NCBI RefSeq assembly: GCF_900217905.1
Contig: NZ_OBMO01000016.1
Span: 57,676-121,675, forward strand
Length of the DNA stretch: 64,000 bases
Source: Alloalcanivorax xenomutans
GTDB taxonomy: Bacteria; Pseudomonadota; Gammaproteobacteria; Pseudomonadales; Alcanivoracaceae
Reading direction: 5' to 3'
The position numbers and the translations under genes are program-made. This document shows, in pieces, positions 7,749-16,870 of this stretch. The notes below the pieces were generated by a model. The model worked only from the letters and a program-made list of their open reading frames with translations. It was not told the DNA's origin and did not search any database. The stretch's first letter is position 1; every line of letters starts with the position of its first letter.

Positions 7749-8761
7749 AGCGCCCGCACGAAACGCAGGTCGTAGGCTTTCTGATAGTCCAGGTCATCCG
7801 GCAAAGTACCGGCATCGACCATCTGCCGATAAAACTCCCCCCAGCGCCGGTCGCTCATGATGCCGTACCGGCCACCCTTGGCATCACCAGACAGCAGGAT
7901 CCCCTCGCTTTGCATTTTATCGATGCTGTAAGCGATCAGTGCGTCTTCCATCTGCGGGTTATCCGCCTTGATCAAGCTGTTCGCCGGCCGCGGATCCTCA
8001 AAGTAGGCTTTCCAGCCTTCCGCGGTGGCCGCCACCATCGCCTGAACCACCGCGGGGTGCTTCTCGATCATCTCGCGGGTGGTGTCGAGTGTCGCCGAGT
8101 AGGCCTCCCAACCGGCGTCCGCCAGCAACAAACTTTTTGCCGCCACGTTTTCTTTCCGCAGAAAGTAGCCGTCGTTGGTGATGTAGCCCTGCTGCGCGAC
8201 CTTCGGATCCGTAATGAAGGGCCCGATGGTGTAGTCGTAGGGCCGCAGTTGATCATCGGTAAAACCGTATTTGGCCTTGAGCCAGGGCCAGTACGCCACC
8301 CGGCCGGCGGTGGGAATGCGGAGCCCCGCGCCTTTCAGATCGGCGATAGTGTGGTAACCCTGCCCTTCATGCACCATCAGGGATTGCGGATCCTTCTGGA
8401 AAAACGCGGCCACCGTCACCAGCGGCAGTCCCTGCTTCACCGCATTGAAGGACTGCAGACTGTAGCCCATGCTGAAATCGGTGACGCCACCGACCAGCAG
8501 TTGCACGTTATTGACCTGCGGGCCGCCCATTTTTATGGTCACATCCAGGCCGTGCTTTTGGTACAACCCCATGGCCTTGGCGGCGTAGAGACCACCGTGC
8601 TCAGCCTGGGCATACCAGGTGGTGGAAACCGTCACCGGGGTCAACTCCTCCGCCAGCGCCGTCACCGACAGGCACCAGCCCGCCAGTGCCAGAGCACCAT
8701 CGAGCCACCATCGTCGTTTCAATATCGGCTGTTTCAGGGTCCGTCGTTTCAGCGTCGACAT
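7733..8761 (-). CDS. NMT1/THI5-like ABC transporter substrate-binding protein
   Basis: A 342-residue secreted protein: an Arg/Lys-rich start and hydrophobic core ending ALA-EE mark a signal peptide, followed by the NMT1/THI5-like fold (STTWYAQAEHGGLYAAKA, GGPQVNNVQLLVGG). Relatives bind pyrimidine-type thiamine precursors, flavins and other N-heterocycles for ABC import. It is the last gene of the minus-strand operon that carries the cognate ATPase and permease. Two close paralogues lie at 22043-23059 and 23092-24099. The ATG follows GAGGGTAATAGC. Ligand unknown; a heterocyclic nitrogen compound is a reasonable guess. Confidence 0.85.
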   Translation of the reverse strand: MSTLKRRTLKQPILKRRWWLDGALALAGWCLSVTALAEELTPVTVSTTWYAQAEHGGLYAAKAMGLYQKHGLDVTIKMGGPQVNNVQLLVGGVTDFSMGYSLQSFNAVKQGLPLVTVAAFFQKDPQSLMVHEGQGYHTIADLKGAGLRIPTAGRVAYWPWLKAKYGFTDDQLRPYDYTIGPFITDPKVAQQGYITNDGYFLRKENVAAKSLLLADAGWEAYSATLDTTREMIEKHPAVVQAMVAATAEGWKAYFEDPRPANSLIKADNPQMEDALIAYSIDKMQSEGILLSGDAKGGRYGIMSDRRWGEFYRQMVDAGTLPDDLDYQKAYDLRFVRALYPEE

Positions 8762-8775
8762 GCTATTACCCTCAT

Positions 8776-9594
8776 TTAATCGTTCGAGCCCGGTACAGGC
8801 ATGCGGAATCGGTGAATCTCCTCCAGCGCGGCAACCCAGCCTTCCACCAAAGAGGCCAGGACCGTCTCCCCCTCTTCACGGCTGGAGCCCTCCGGGTCCC
8901 CGACCACGCCGCTGGCACTGAGATCGTGGGTCAACCAGGCGAAACGGAAACGCCCTTCCGGAGTGAGCAGGCCATGATGATGCGGACAGGGATACTCCCC
9001 CACCGCCCGGTCCAGATGAACATGATCCGGCGTCAACGCCAGCATCAAACTGGTTTCCGCGCGGCCGGCATGAATCCCCTCGGCCTTTTCACGCTCGGAT
9101 AGAAATTCCCCGGCCCGATTCGGCACCCCCCAAGTGAATACGGGAAACAAACAGAAATCCGGATACTCAGCGCGCAGATCACGGGCCACTATTTCCACCA
9201 CCTGAGGCTGACCGCCGTGTCCGTTGACCAGAACCAGCTTGCGGAACCCCATGCGGTACACACTCTCGCCGATATCCCAAAGTACCCGCAGCAAGGTGTC
9301 GGCCTTGAGAATCACCGTTCCAGAGAATTGAATGTGCTCGTTGGATTTACCGCACCATACCGGCGGTAACGCGAACGCCGGCACCGACTCCGGCAACGCC
9401 GCCAGCGCCTTGCCGCTTACCTCGGTGGCAATGGCGGTGTCAGTGCAAATGGGCAGATGCGGACCATGCTGCTCGATGGCGCCAATCGGCAATACGATCA
9501 CGGTGTTGGCCTTGTCCGGCAACGCCTCGATCTCCGGCGCGGTCAGGTAAGGCAAAAAACGGTGGGGTGGCACGCAGCCGTTCAGTTGACTCAT
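8776..9594 (-). CDS. Creatininase-family amidohydrolase
   Basis: A 272-residue metal-dependent amidohydrolase. The family's metal-binding signatures are visible: LPIGAIEQHGPHLPICTD, LVNGHGGQPQVVE and GIHAGRAETSLML. The family covers creatininase, a formamide hydrolase of riboflavin-type pathways and similar cyclic-amide or small-amide hydrolases, so the name gives chemistry, not substrate. It overlaps the preceding oxidase by ATGA and is followed 14 bp later by the binding protein, within one operon. The start follows AAGGAGCGGCGGC. Confidence 0.85.
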   Translation of the reverse strand: MSQLNGCVPPHRFLPYLTAPEIEALPDKANTVIVLPIGAIEQHGPHLPICTDTAIATEVSGKALAALPESVPAFALPPVWCGKSNEHIQFSGTVILKADTLLRVLWDIGESVYRMGFRKLVLVNGHGGQPQVVEIVARDLRAEYPDFCLFPVFTWGVPNRAGEFLSEREKAEGIHAGRAETSLMLALTPDHVHLDRAVGEYPCPHHHGLLTPEGRFRFAWLTHDLSASGVVGDPEGSSREEGETVLASLVEGWVAALEEIHRFRMPVPGSND

Positions 9595-10970
9595 GCCGCC
9601 GCTCCTTTTTCATCCCAGCTGCGCATCTTGCCAGGGTTCAGCAGCCCGGCCGGATCCAGCCGCTGTTTCATTGCCAGCTGTCCAGGATCCACGCTGAGCT
9701 TGCCACCATCCTCAAGAATATAAGTGTGCGGGTTGCTGACATGGACACCGTTATCCCGGTGATACTGAATGATCTCGTTAAGGCGCTCCTCGGAGGTATA
9801 GCGGATCACCTGCAAGCCACTACAAGTGACCGCGCCATCCGCCTTGAGGAATTCCAGATGCATCATCACTTCGTTACCGAAGTGCCGGTACATCTGCTCC
9901 ACCTTTTCCACGTTTTCCCAAGGCCGGAAGCCACTCTGCAGGTAAGTGATATCCTTGTGCTTGCGCAGGATGTGCAGCGTGGTGTGATTCCAGGTGTGCT
10001 CCACCAGACTTTTGGCGGTGCCGTAGACCTCGGCGTTATCTTGCTGACGCTCGATGCGGCCGTTGAAGTTCGCGGCGATTTCCTCCACCGCCTCCATGGC
10101 GGCGCGGTTCACCAGACACAATACGGCGGTGCGCCCTTCACCCACGTCCTTGCCCAGACCGCACATTTTCGGCAGCGGATCCGCCAGCAGGGTCAACAGC
10201 TTTTTAATGACGCCGGTGGCCCGCCCCAGTGTCTGGCAAAAACGCACGCCCTCCATGAAGGAGGGAAAGCTGAGCACGGCCTCCTGCCAGTTCATCGCCG
10301 GTGTCAGCGCGAACTCCAGCTCGGTGATCACCCCGTTGACGCCATAGGCGTGGTACAGGTCGCGGGCCTCGGCGGAGCGGAATTCGCTGACTTCCGGTTG
10401 CTCGGCCAGGCTCATGGCCCGCACCCCCAGAACATTCCCGGGGTCGCCGATGGAACCGTAGGTGATCGAGCCGATACCGCCAAAGCCGCCGCAAAAGAAA
10501 CCACCGGCGGTGGCCAACCGATAGGTGGATGGCAGTAAACGCAACTCCCAGCCTTTTTCCCTGGCCGCGTTGTCGATATCCACCAGCCGGGCGCCGGCCT
10601 GGACCCGCGCCACGCCATCGGCGATCCACAGCACCTTGTTCAGTCCGCTCATGTCCATCAGCACACCGCCACGTAACGGCGTGCACTGACCGTAGTTGCC
10701 GGTACCGCTGCCACGCAGTGTCAGCGGCACCCGGTGGCGATAGCAGGCAGCAGCCACCCGGCGCACTTGCTCCTCACTGGTGGGGCGCACAATCGCGTCC
10801 GCCCGTTTGCCCTCCAACGCCTCGGTCAGAACCGGACTGAACCAGGAGAAGTCTTTGGAGTAGCGCTGCAAGGCGGTACTGTCGGTGATCAGTTCCAGAT
10901 CACCCAGATCCGCCGCCAGCCGCTGCATCGTGTTTTGGTCCATTGCATGGCTCCCTATGGAATCGGTCAT
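9591..10970 (-). CDS. FAD-linked oxidase (FAD-binding PCMH / GlcD-like)
   Basis: A 459-residue flavoprotein with a PCMH-type FAD-binding domain in its first half (IVRPTSEEQVRRVAAACYRH, LRGSGTGNYGQ, TAGGFFCGGFGG), then a substrate domain ending in the family's LDPAGLLNPGKM motif. Related enzymes oxidise 2-hydroxy acids, lactones or amines. ATG at 10970 overlaps the permease stop as ATGA; a second ATG nine codons in is possible. It is embedded between ABC permease and creatininase genes, so it likely oxidises the imported compound or an intermediate. Substrate unknown. Confidence 0.85.
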   Translation of the reverse strand: MTDSIGSHAMDQNTMQRLAADLGDLELITDSTALQRYSKDFSWFSPVLTEALEGKRADAIVRPTSEEQVRRVAAACYRHRVPLTLRGSGTGNYGQCTPLRGGVLMDMSGLNKVLWIADGVARVQAGARLVDIDNAAREKGWELRLLPSTYRLATAGGFFCGGFGGIGSITYGSIGDPGNVLGVRAMSLAEQPEVSEFRSAEARDLYHAYGVNGVITELEFALTPAMNWQEAVLSFPSFMEGVRFCQTLGRATGVIKKLLTLLADPLPKMCGLGKDVGEGRTAVLCLVNRAAMEAVEEIAANFNGRIERQQDNAEVYGTAKSLVEHTWNHTTLHILRKHKDITYLQSGFRPWENVEKVEQMYRHFGNEVMMHLEFLKADGAVTCSGLQVIRYTSEERLNEIIQYHRDNGVHVSNPHTYILEDGGKLSVDPGQLAMKQRLDPAGLLNPGKMRSWDEKGAAA

Positions 10971-11770
10971 TGCTCTACCTTGAGAGCGCTTTCATGCCAG
11001 TTGCGCAGCACCCGGTCGGACAGCCACACCATCAGCGCGAACAACAGAATGCCGGTGACGGTGATCAGGCCCAGAGCGGCGAACATGCGAGGAATATTCA
11101 GGTTGTAGCCGGCCTGCAGAATCAAATAGGCAAGCCCGGCCTGGCTGCCGCCGGTGCCGGCCACGAACTCCGCCACCACCGCGCCGATCAGCGCCAGACC
11201 GGTACTGATACGCATGCCGCCAAAAAAGTACGGCAGGGCGCTGGGTATGCGCAGTCGGATCAGCTGCTGCCAGCGTCCGGTCCGATACATGCGAAACATA
11301 CTCATCAGATTGGGATCCACGCTGCGCAGCCCCAGCGTGGTATTGGAAATGATCGGAAAGATCGCGATGATCACCGCGCACACGGTGAGTGCCCAAGTGG
11401 TGTCCTTGACCCAGATAATGATCAGCGGCGCGATGGCGACGATCGGTGTCACCTGCATCAGCACCGCATAGGGGAACAGACTCACCTCGATCCAGCGGCT
11501 CTGCACGAACAGCAGGGAAGCGGCGGTGCCTAGCACCACGGCGATAACGAATGCCAGCAACGTCACCTTCAACGTCATCATCAGACTGTGGAACAACACT
11601 GCCCAGTCCGTGACGAAGGATTTGGCGATGGCCACCGGTCCGGGCAGGATGTACACCGGCAACTCGGCGGCACGCACCGCCAGCTCCCAGAAACACAGGA
11701 ACACCACACCCACGAATAAAGGCGCGGCGATCTGAACGAACCGTTCATTCTGCAATAGAGGCTGTTTCAT
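10967..11770 (-). CDS. ABC transporter permease (nitrate/sulfonate/taurine/thiamine-precursor type)
   Basis: A 267-residue inner-membrane permease of the SsuC/TauC/ThiX class with about six membrane segments. The cytoplasmic coupling loop is seen as FRMYRTGRWQQLIRLRIPSA, followed by LPYFFGGMRISTGLALIGAV. It pairs with the ATPase just upstream, its start overlapping that gene's stop by one base (TGATG), and with the NMT1-like binding proteins. It is the only permease near the three NMT1-like paralogues, so it may serve all of them. Confidence 0.9.
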   Translation of the reverse strand: MKQPLLQNERFVQIAAPLFVGVVFLCFWELAVRAAELPVYILPGPVAIAKSFVTDWAVLFHSLMMTLKVTLLAFVIAVVLGTAASLLFVQSRWIEVSLFPYAVLMQVTPIVAIAPLIIIWVKDTTWALTVCAVIIAIFPIISNTTLGLRSVDPNLMSMFRMYRTGRWQQLIRLRIPSALPYFFGGMRISTGLALIGAVVAEFVAGTGGSQAGLAYLILQAGYNLNIPRMFAALGLITVTGILLFALMVWLSDRVLRNWHESALKVEQ

Positions 11771-12642
11771 CAGTGGTCCTCCTCACCTTGAGCGCTGGCC
11801 TTTTCCAACGCCAGGGACACCCGCCGGCAGTAATTGGCGAACTCGGTGGACACGCGGAACTCGGCGCCACGCGGATAGGGCGCGTCGATCCTGACGTCCT
11901 CCACCACCCGGCCCGGACGCGCCGCCATTACCACCACCCGGTTGGAGAGATACACCGCCTCGTAAACGCTGTGCGTCACGAACACCACGGTCCAGCCTTT
12001 CTCTTTCCACAGACGCAGAACATCGTCGTTGAGCCGGTTGCGGGTCATCTCATCGAGAGCACCGAACGGCTCATCCATCAGCAGCAGGTTCGGCTCCGTG
12101 ACCATGGCGCGGGCGATGGAAGCCCGCATCTGCATCCCCCCGGACAGCTCCCTCGGGTAAGCGTTGCCGAACTTGCTCAACCCCACCATTTCCAGCGCTT
12201 GATCGATGCGGGCTTCCGAGGCCTCGCCATGTTCATGGGCCAGATCCAGCGGCAGGCGTACATTCTTGCGTACCCGCGCCCATGGCATCAGCGTGGCGTT
12301 CTGGAATACAAACGCCAGCTTACGCCCCTTCTGGCCCACCACCTGATAATCCTGTTCCCACCACTTCACCGTGCCGGAAGAAGCCTCGCCGAGACCCGCC
12401 ATCACCCGTAACAAGGTGGATTTACCGCAACCACTGGGTCCCAGCAGGCTGACGAATTCCCCTTCCCCGACGGTCAGATTCACTTCCTTCAGTGCCACGG
12501 TGCCGTTGCCGTAGACCTTGTCCACGCCAGCGACCTCCACCACCGGGCGGCCACCAAACGCCCGCGCCTGATCGTCCGTCTTCGTCGATGCCGTCATTGA
12601 CACCACCACCTCATCACGAATCGCCTTGAGTTGTTTCACCAT
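11770..12642 (-). CDS. ABC transporter ATP-binding protein
   Basis: A 290-residue nitrate/sulfonate-type importer ATPase: Walker [11 protein letters not shown]-loop FQNATLMPWARV, signature LSGGMQMRASIARA, Walker B LLLMDEP and the switch His in FVTHSVYEAVYLS. The ATG at 12642 is preferred over upstream in-frame starts because GGAGGGAAACTC precedes it directly; this also leaves a 19-bp gap after the CocE-type hydrolase gene. It energises the permease encoded next. Confidence 0.92.
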   Translation of the reverse strand: MVKQLKAIRDEVVVSMTASTKTDDQARAFGGRPVVEVAGVDKVYGNGTVALKEVNLTVGEGEFVSLLGPSGCGKSTLLRVMAGLGEASSGTVKWWEQDYQVVGQKGRKLAFVFQNATLMPWARVRKNVRLPLDLAHEHGEASEARIDQALEMVGLSKFGNAYPRELSGGMQMRASIARAMVTEPNLLLMDEPFGALDEMTRNRLNDDVLRLWKEKGWTVVFVTHSVYEAVYLSNRVVVMAARPGRVVEDVRIDAPYPRGAEFRVSTEFANYCRRVSLALEKASAQGEEDH

Positions 12643-12661
12643 GAGTTTCCCTCCGGATTCG

Positions 12662-14290
12662 TCAGTCATTGTCCGTGGCGGATACCACGGGCAGCTCCAG
12701 CCAGCTTTCGCCGACATCGAGCCGCAAAGTCATGATCGGATAATCGCTGCAACGGATATCGCCCTGAACCCGGCCGGAGCCGTCATTGAGCGCATAACCG
12801 GGATAACAGGCGCCACTGATGCTCAGGCGCAAACACTGGCCGGTGGCGATGGTGGCGCATACCGCACGCATGGATACGGTCACCACCCCGCCAGCAACGC
12901 GCGCGTAGCCCTGGGTCAGGTTGCGGCTACGCCCTTCCGGATCCACCACGCCCAGCACCGCGCACAGATCAAAGCAGTCCACATCGGCGGCGCACGACAG
13001 CACCACGCGCACTTCGCCAGCCAGAGCCAGAGGCGCGGCCAGGGCAGTAGTGGTGTAGGTAAGCACATCCGGGCGGGCATCCAGCGCGGTACGGTCCTGA
13101 ATGCCCGGAGACGGCGGCAAGTGCCCCCCGTATGTCGGCACCGGTCGCCAGGGATCGTGCACCCAAACGTCTTCCGCCGGTTCCCCCTCACCGGGCCTGT
13201 CGCGCAGCAAGCCGCCGTGAGGATCAATACCCGCCCGGCCGTTGCTGGCCAGATACCATTTTCCCGCTTGCCGCCGTGGCCAGGCCGGAAACGCCTTCCA
13301 ATCGCTCTCGCCCAGGTCATACAGGGAAACCGGCGGCTCCGCCGTCACGCCGTTGTTTTCGCCTTTGAGGAAAAAGTCGAACCAGCGCAATTGCAGATCG
13401 TCTACTGGGGAGCAGGCGCTGTCGCCCAACCAACGCTGCCCCACCTGGGGAATCCAGGGCAGATGCCCCCAAGGGCCCACCAGCAGCCGCTGCGGCTGTC
13501 GGCCTTTCTGGAAATGCCGATAGGCGGCGAGGGTGCCGGTGAGGAAGCTGTCGTACCAGCCCCCCACATGCAAAGCCGGGATATCGACACCGTCGAGCAT
13601 GGTGCCCGGAGAGCGTCGCCGCCAATAATCACTGCCTGGTGGTTGGTCCAGCCAGTCGCCGTAGAACGTATCGGCAAGCGTTTCACGCAAGGCCGGTGCC
13701 GCCGGATCGACCAGTTGTACCGGGGAAGGAGCATGCCCGATGCCATAACAGGCGCTGAAGCCGTCGGCATCACCCCGCCGCCGTGCGCTCTCGGCACCCA
13801 GTTGCGCCGCCCAGCTCAGGGTGTTGTACAGTCGCAACGCGCCGCTTTCATAGGCCCAGTCCCGATCCAGATGAAAGGCGCACATGGCTGGCGCCATCAC
13901 CTTCAATGCCGGGTGCCGGCTGGCGGCGGCGAACAGTTGGGTGGCGCCGTGGTAGGAAAACCCGTACATGCCCACGCACCCATTACCGCCGGGCAGCCGT
14001 GATACCCATTCCAAGGTGTCCTCGCCATCGTCCCGCTCATGGATGAACGGCTCGAACTCCCCTTCGGATGTACCCCTGCCACGCACGTCCTGAATCACCA
14101 CCAGATAGCCACGGGCGGCATACCAGCTCGGGTGGGCATAGGTCACGGTGGAGGCGATACGGCGGCCGTACGGCTGGCGCATTAGCAACACCGGGAAGGG
14201 CCCCTGCCCGTCCGGGCTGTAGACATCGGCGTCCAGACGAACCCCATCACGGGTTCGCATGCTCATTACCGTGGGCGGAATGGCGCTCAT
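12662..14290 (-). CDS. CocE/NonD-family hydrolase (X-Pro dipeptidyl-peptidase S15 type)
   Basis: A 542-residue serine hydrolase. The alpha/beta core has the nucleophile motif GMYGFSYHGATQ (Gly-x-Ser-x-Gly variant), RDGVRLDADVYSPDG at the start and the oxyanion-type PYGRR. The last 200 residues form the jelly-roll X-Pro dipeptidyl-peptidase C-terminal domain. Relatives cleave esters (cocaine esterase) or acyl amides (glutaryl-7-ACA acylase). ATG at 14290 overlaps the cupin gene stop by ATGA and follows AAGGGGG. No signal peptide, so likely cytoplasmic. In this operon it could remove an acyl group before ring opening; that is inference. Confidence 0.85.
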   Translation of the reverse strand: MSAIPPTVMSMRTRDGVRLDADVYSPDGQGPFPVLLMRQPYGRRIASTVTYAHPSWYAARGYLVVIQDVRGRGTSEGEFEPFIHERDDGEDTLEWVSRLPGGNGCVGMYGFSYHGATQLFAAASRHPALKVMAPAMCAFHLDRDWAYESGALRLYNTLSWAAQLGAESARRRGDADGFSACYGIGHAPSPVQLVDPAAPALRETLADTFYGDWLDQPPGSDYWRRRSPGTMLDGVDIPALHVGGWYDSFLTGTLAAYRHFQKGRQPQRLLVGPWGHLPWIPQVGQRWLGDSACSPVDDLQLRWFDFFLKGENNGVTAEPPVSLYDLGESDWKAFPAWPRRQAGKWYLASNGRAGIDPHGGLLRDRPGEGEPAEDVWVHDPWRPVPTYGGHLPPSPGIQDRTALDARPDVLTYTTTALAAPLALAGEVRVVLSCAADVDCFDLCAVLGVVDPEGRSRNLTQGYARVAGGVVTVSMRAVCATIATGQCLRLSISGACYPGYALNDGSGRVQGDIRCSDYPIMTLRLDVGESWLELPVVSATDND

Positions 14291-14712
14291 GACGACGCCC
14301 CCTTGAGCACACACATGTCGTCGTCATCGAGCACGTCGGGGACACCGGAGCGTATCAATCTGGAAAAATTTTCGTCCGGCACCATCACGGTAAGTGTATA
14401 AAAACGGCCCTTGCCGACATTTTCCACCACATGCTCGGAGCCGGCGCGCACTACCAGAGCGTCCCCTTTTCTCAATGTCACCCATTGGTCGTCGCAACGG
14501 GCGCGCCCTTCCCCTTCCAATACAAAAAAGAACTCGTCCGCTTCCTTATGGGTGTTTGGTGGCGTGGTGCCGCCCTCATCGAAAATTTCCACACAGGCGA
14601 TGAATCCCAGACCGTCGCCGGGCCCATCGCAGATCACCACCAGTCGGTTACTCTCCCCTTCCTTGATACGAAAAGCTTCAAACTGCTCGGGATGCTTGAA
14701 CAGCGGCATCAT
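14287..14712 (-). CDS. Cupin-domain protein
   Basis: A 141-residue single cupin. The first motif, THKEADEFFFVLEGEGR, supplies His and Glu metal ligands, and the second, GDALVVRAGSEHVVEN, the last His. Small cupins serve as isomerases, dioxygenases or binding proteins; nothing narrows this one. The start is an ATGATG that overlaps the upstream cysteine-hydrolase stop, so translation is coupled; longer in-frame starts run back into that gene and are rejected. Confidence 0.85.
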   Translation of the reverse strand: MMPLFKHPEQFEAFRIKEGESNRLVVICDGPGDGLGFIACVEIFDEGGTTPPNTHKEADEFFFVLEGEGRARCDDQWVTLRKGDALVVRAGSEHVVENVGKGRFYTLTVMVPDENFSRLIRSGVPDVLDDDDMCVLKGASS

Positions 14713-15503
14713 GGTTGTGTTTCCTCCAAAGCCCGGCATACGTCGCTGGCCTGGGCGGTAAATCCAAATATCTGCCGCGCGTTGTACAAGGTGGCCTCCC
14801 AACAGAACGCCGGCGAGGTAGTGGCGCAGCAGTCTTCCAGGAAGATCGTGTCGTAACCGAGAAAGTTGGCGTCCGCCAGGGTATGCAATACACATTGGTC
14901 GGCGTTGACGCCGGCGAACAGGCAGGTAGTGATGCCCAGGTTGCGAAGGATCGAGTCCAGCGGCGTGTCCCAGAATCCACTCATGCGGAATTTGGCCACC
15001 TGGATGTCGGTCTGGTCCACGGCCAGTTCATCGACGACGGCAGCGCCCCAGCTTCCGGACTGCAGCGCCGCGGCGCCGGTGGCCGGAACAGTATCGCCAA
15101 GCCCGACACCGTTACCTGATCCGTTGTAAACGTGCAGCAGAGCCGGACTTATGTTGCCGAGGTCAGGGCGGTTTCCCCAGTTAACCCAGACCACCGGCAT
15201 GCCCGCGCGCCGGAAACAAGGCAGCGCCGCTCGCAATGGCTCGATCGGCGCCCGCGCCGGCCGGTAGTCCACGCCGATGTGATCCAGCCATCCACCGGCG
15301 CTACAAAAATCGTTCTGCATGTCCACCACCAGCAACGCGGTCCGGGACACATCCAGAGTAAGGTTCTTGGGCCGCGCCGCTATGGTCAGCGGACGGACAC
15401 GATGACCCGCGCGGCTCAGATCCGCGTGATCATCACTCACCCGCCAGCGGTTCCAGGGCTTGGCCTTGGCCGGCAGAGGATGAAGAGCATCCGATTGAGT
15501 CAT
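14709..15503 (-). CDS. Isochorismatase-family cysteine hydrolase
   Basis: A 264-residue amidohydrolase with the family catalytic triad: Asp61 (LLVVDMQNDF), Lys171 (VAKFRMSGF) and Cys204 (GVNADQCVLHT). Members with this triad hydrolyse carbamoyl and ureido compounds such as N-carbamoylsarcosine, ureidoacrylate (RutB) and biuret. ATG at 15503 follows GAGG; the longer ORF start is inside a hairpin region. It is the first enzyme of the minus-strand operon and lies 93 bp after the porin gene, with a terminator-like hairpin between. A ureido substrate is likely by family; the exact one is unknown. Confidence 0.85.
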   Translation of the reverse strand: MTQSDALHPLPAKAKPWNRWRVSDDHADLSRAGHRVRPLTIAARPKNLTLDVSRTALLVVDMQNDFCSAGGWLDHIGVDYRPARAPIEPLRAALPCFRRAGMPVVWVNWGNRPDLGNISPALLHVYNGSGNGVGLGDTVPATGAAALQSGSWGAAVVDELAVDQTDIQVAKFRMSGFWDTPLDSILRNLGITTCLFAGVNADQCVLHTLADANFLGYDTIFLEDCCATTSPAFCWEATLYNARQIFGFTAQASDVCRALEETQP

Positions 15504-15527
15504 GACACGACCTCGCATTCGCTGTTG

Positions 15528-15583
15528 AAAAAGAGCTCGCCTTGGGGCCACGATGCAGAGGGGCAACGAAGCCCCAAGACGAG
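15528..15583 (-). terminator. Terminator/attenuator hairpin between porin and catabolic operon
   Basis: On the minus strand CTCGTCTTGGGGC and GCCCCAAGGCGAG pair over 13 bp (one T-G wobble) around a 22-nt loop, followed by CTCTTTTT. An alternative short hairpin GGGGC-TTCGTT-GCCCC shares the first arm. Readthrough would be needed for porin-promoter transcription of the operon. Confidence 0.65.
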
Positions 15584-15596
15584 ACGCTCAAGGCGA

Positions 15597-16655
15597 TCAG
15601 AAGCGGAACTGGGCCCCCACGCCGTAACTATCGGCATCGCCAATGATCTCAACGTCGTCATGCATGAAGACGGCATACAGGTCCAACTGCTTGGCCAGCG
15701 GATAGCTGTAAGCCACGGACCAGGTGTCGCGCTCCGTCTCCCAGGCTCCGGTGAAATCGGAGTAACCGTAGGAACCGAGCACCGAACCACCACCCGCCGG
15801 CACCGCGAAGCTGAAGACATAGGTATCGGTGTCCACGTCACCATTGAGGGTATCGGTGGCCAGGTTCTGGTACTGGGCAAACAGTTTGAAGATGTCGAAG
15901 TCGTAGGCGACCCCGACCATCACTGCATCCTGATCGGTGGCGTCCGGAATGGCGCCGTACTCGCCGGCACTGACATCACCGACGGCAAGAGCGCCCTGTT
16001 TGACACTGTGCGCGGCGACGGTGGCCATGAACTTGCCATTGCGGTAAACCGCGTTACCGCCGACTTTGTTCTCGCCGTGTTCGTCTTCTTCTTCACCGAA
16101 GGCATACATAAGAGTGGCGGTCAGACCGCCCATCTCCGGAGTGGTGTAGGCCAGGGAGTTACTCCAGCCAGAGTCCCCCATGATCGGTCCGTAGTTACCC
16201 CCCTGGAAGGAATGCAGGATGGAGGGAGAAAAGGTGAAGGAGCCTCCCAGCGAGTTGCTGAACACCACTGGCAGGTAGTACGGCGCGGTGTTTCGTCCGG
16301 CCTTGAGAGTACCGAAATCGCCGGTGGCGCCTATATAAGCACTGCGAGCAAAGAATTCGTCACCACCATAGCGTCCGTCTTCGGCGTTATCCGGGCGGAA
16401 AAACATCTCGGCGGCGGCGATACCGGTAATCCCCGGCGTCAAATCCATACTGGCTTTGAAACCCAGGAACGAGGTGGCCATTCCCCCCGCGTCCATCTTG
16501 AGAGTGTCATCCCCCGTGGTTTTGTTACCCGCGCTACCCGCCCAGAGATCGAGCAGACCATAGAACGAGACTTTCGCCTCGGCGGACACTGGCCCGGCGG
16601 CGGACATCAGCGCGGCGGCACCCAGAACGATTGCAGCTTGCTTCTTCAGTTTCAC
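15597..16655 (-). CDS. Gram-negative porin
   Basis: A 352-residue outer-membrane protein: signal peptide MKLKKQAAIVLGAAALMSAA with cleavage near VSA-EA, then alternating beta-strand sequence and a terminal Phe (GVGAQFRF) needed for barrel insertion. NSLGGSFTFSP and similar stretches fit a general porin of the Porin_4/OmpC-like type. It is on the same strand and directly upstream of the ABC/hydrolase operon, suggesting it admits that operon's substrate. Two TGCATACA elements lie in the long leader upstream. Confidence 0.9.
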   Translation of the reverse strand: MKLKKQAAIVLGAAALMSAAGPVSAEAKVSFYGLLDLWAGSAGNKTTGDDTLKMDAGGMATSFLGFKASMDLTPGITGIAAAEMFFRPDNAEDGRYGGDEFFARSAYIGATGDFGTLKAGRNTAPYYLPVVFSNSLGGSFTFSPSILHSFQGGNYGPIMGDSGWSNSLAYTTPEMGGLTATLMYAFGEEEDEHGENKVGGNAVYRNGKFMATVAAHSVKQGALAVGDVSAGEYGAIPDATDQDAVMVGVAYDFDIFKLFAQYQNLATDTLNGDVDTDTYVFSFAVPAGGGSVLGSYGYSDFTGAWETERDTWSVAYSYPLAKQLDLYAVFMHDDVEIIGDADSYGVGAQFRF

Positions 16656-16870
16656 GTCTATTCCTCGTTAAATCAGCCAGGACATACCCGCCACTCATGA
16701 GGCCGGTGGGCATCCGGTGATCCCGAAGGTTTCACCGTTCCCGTGACCGCACCTGCCTCCCTATGGCTGGTGTCCGATACCTAAAATGCTCTTCGTTCCC
16801 CTAGAGCAATGTGCCGGCCCCTCAACACAACGGCGCCGAACCCCGTTCACATGCGCAACCGAATCGGTCT

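Noticed and set aside
12626..14002. 458-residue plus-strand ORF opposite the CocE-type hydrolase
   Set aside because: No recognisable domain, no ribosome binding site, and composition typical of antisense frames in high-GC DNA.
15132..16700. 522-residue plus-strand ORF across the porin and cysteine hydrolase
   Set aside because: It spans two well-supported minus-strand genes and a hairpin; it is a long chance frame.
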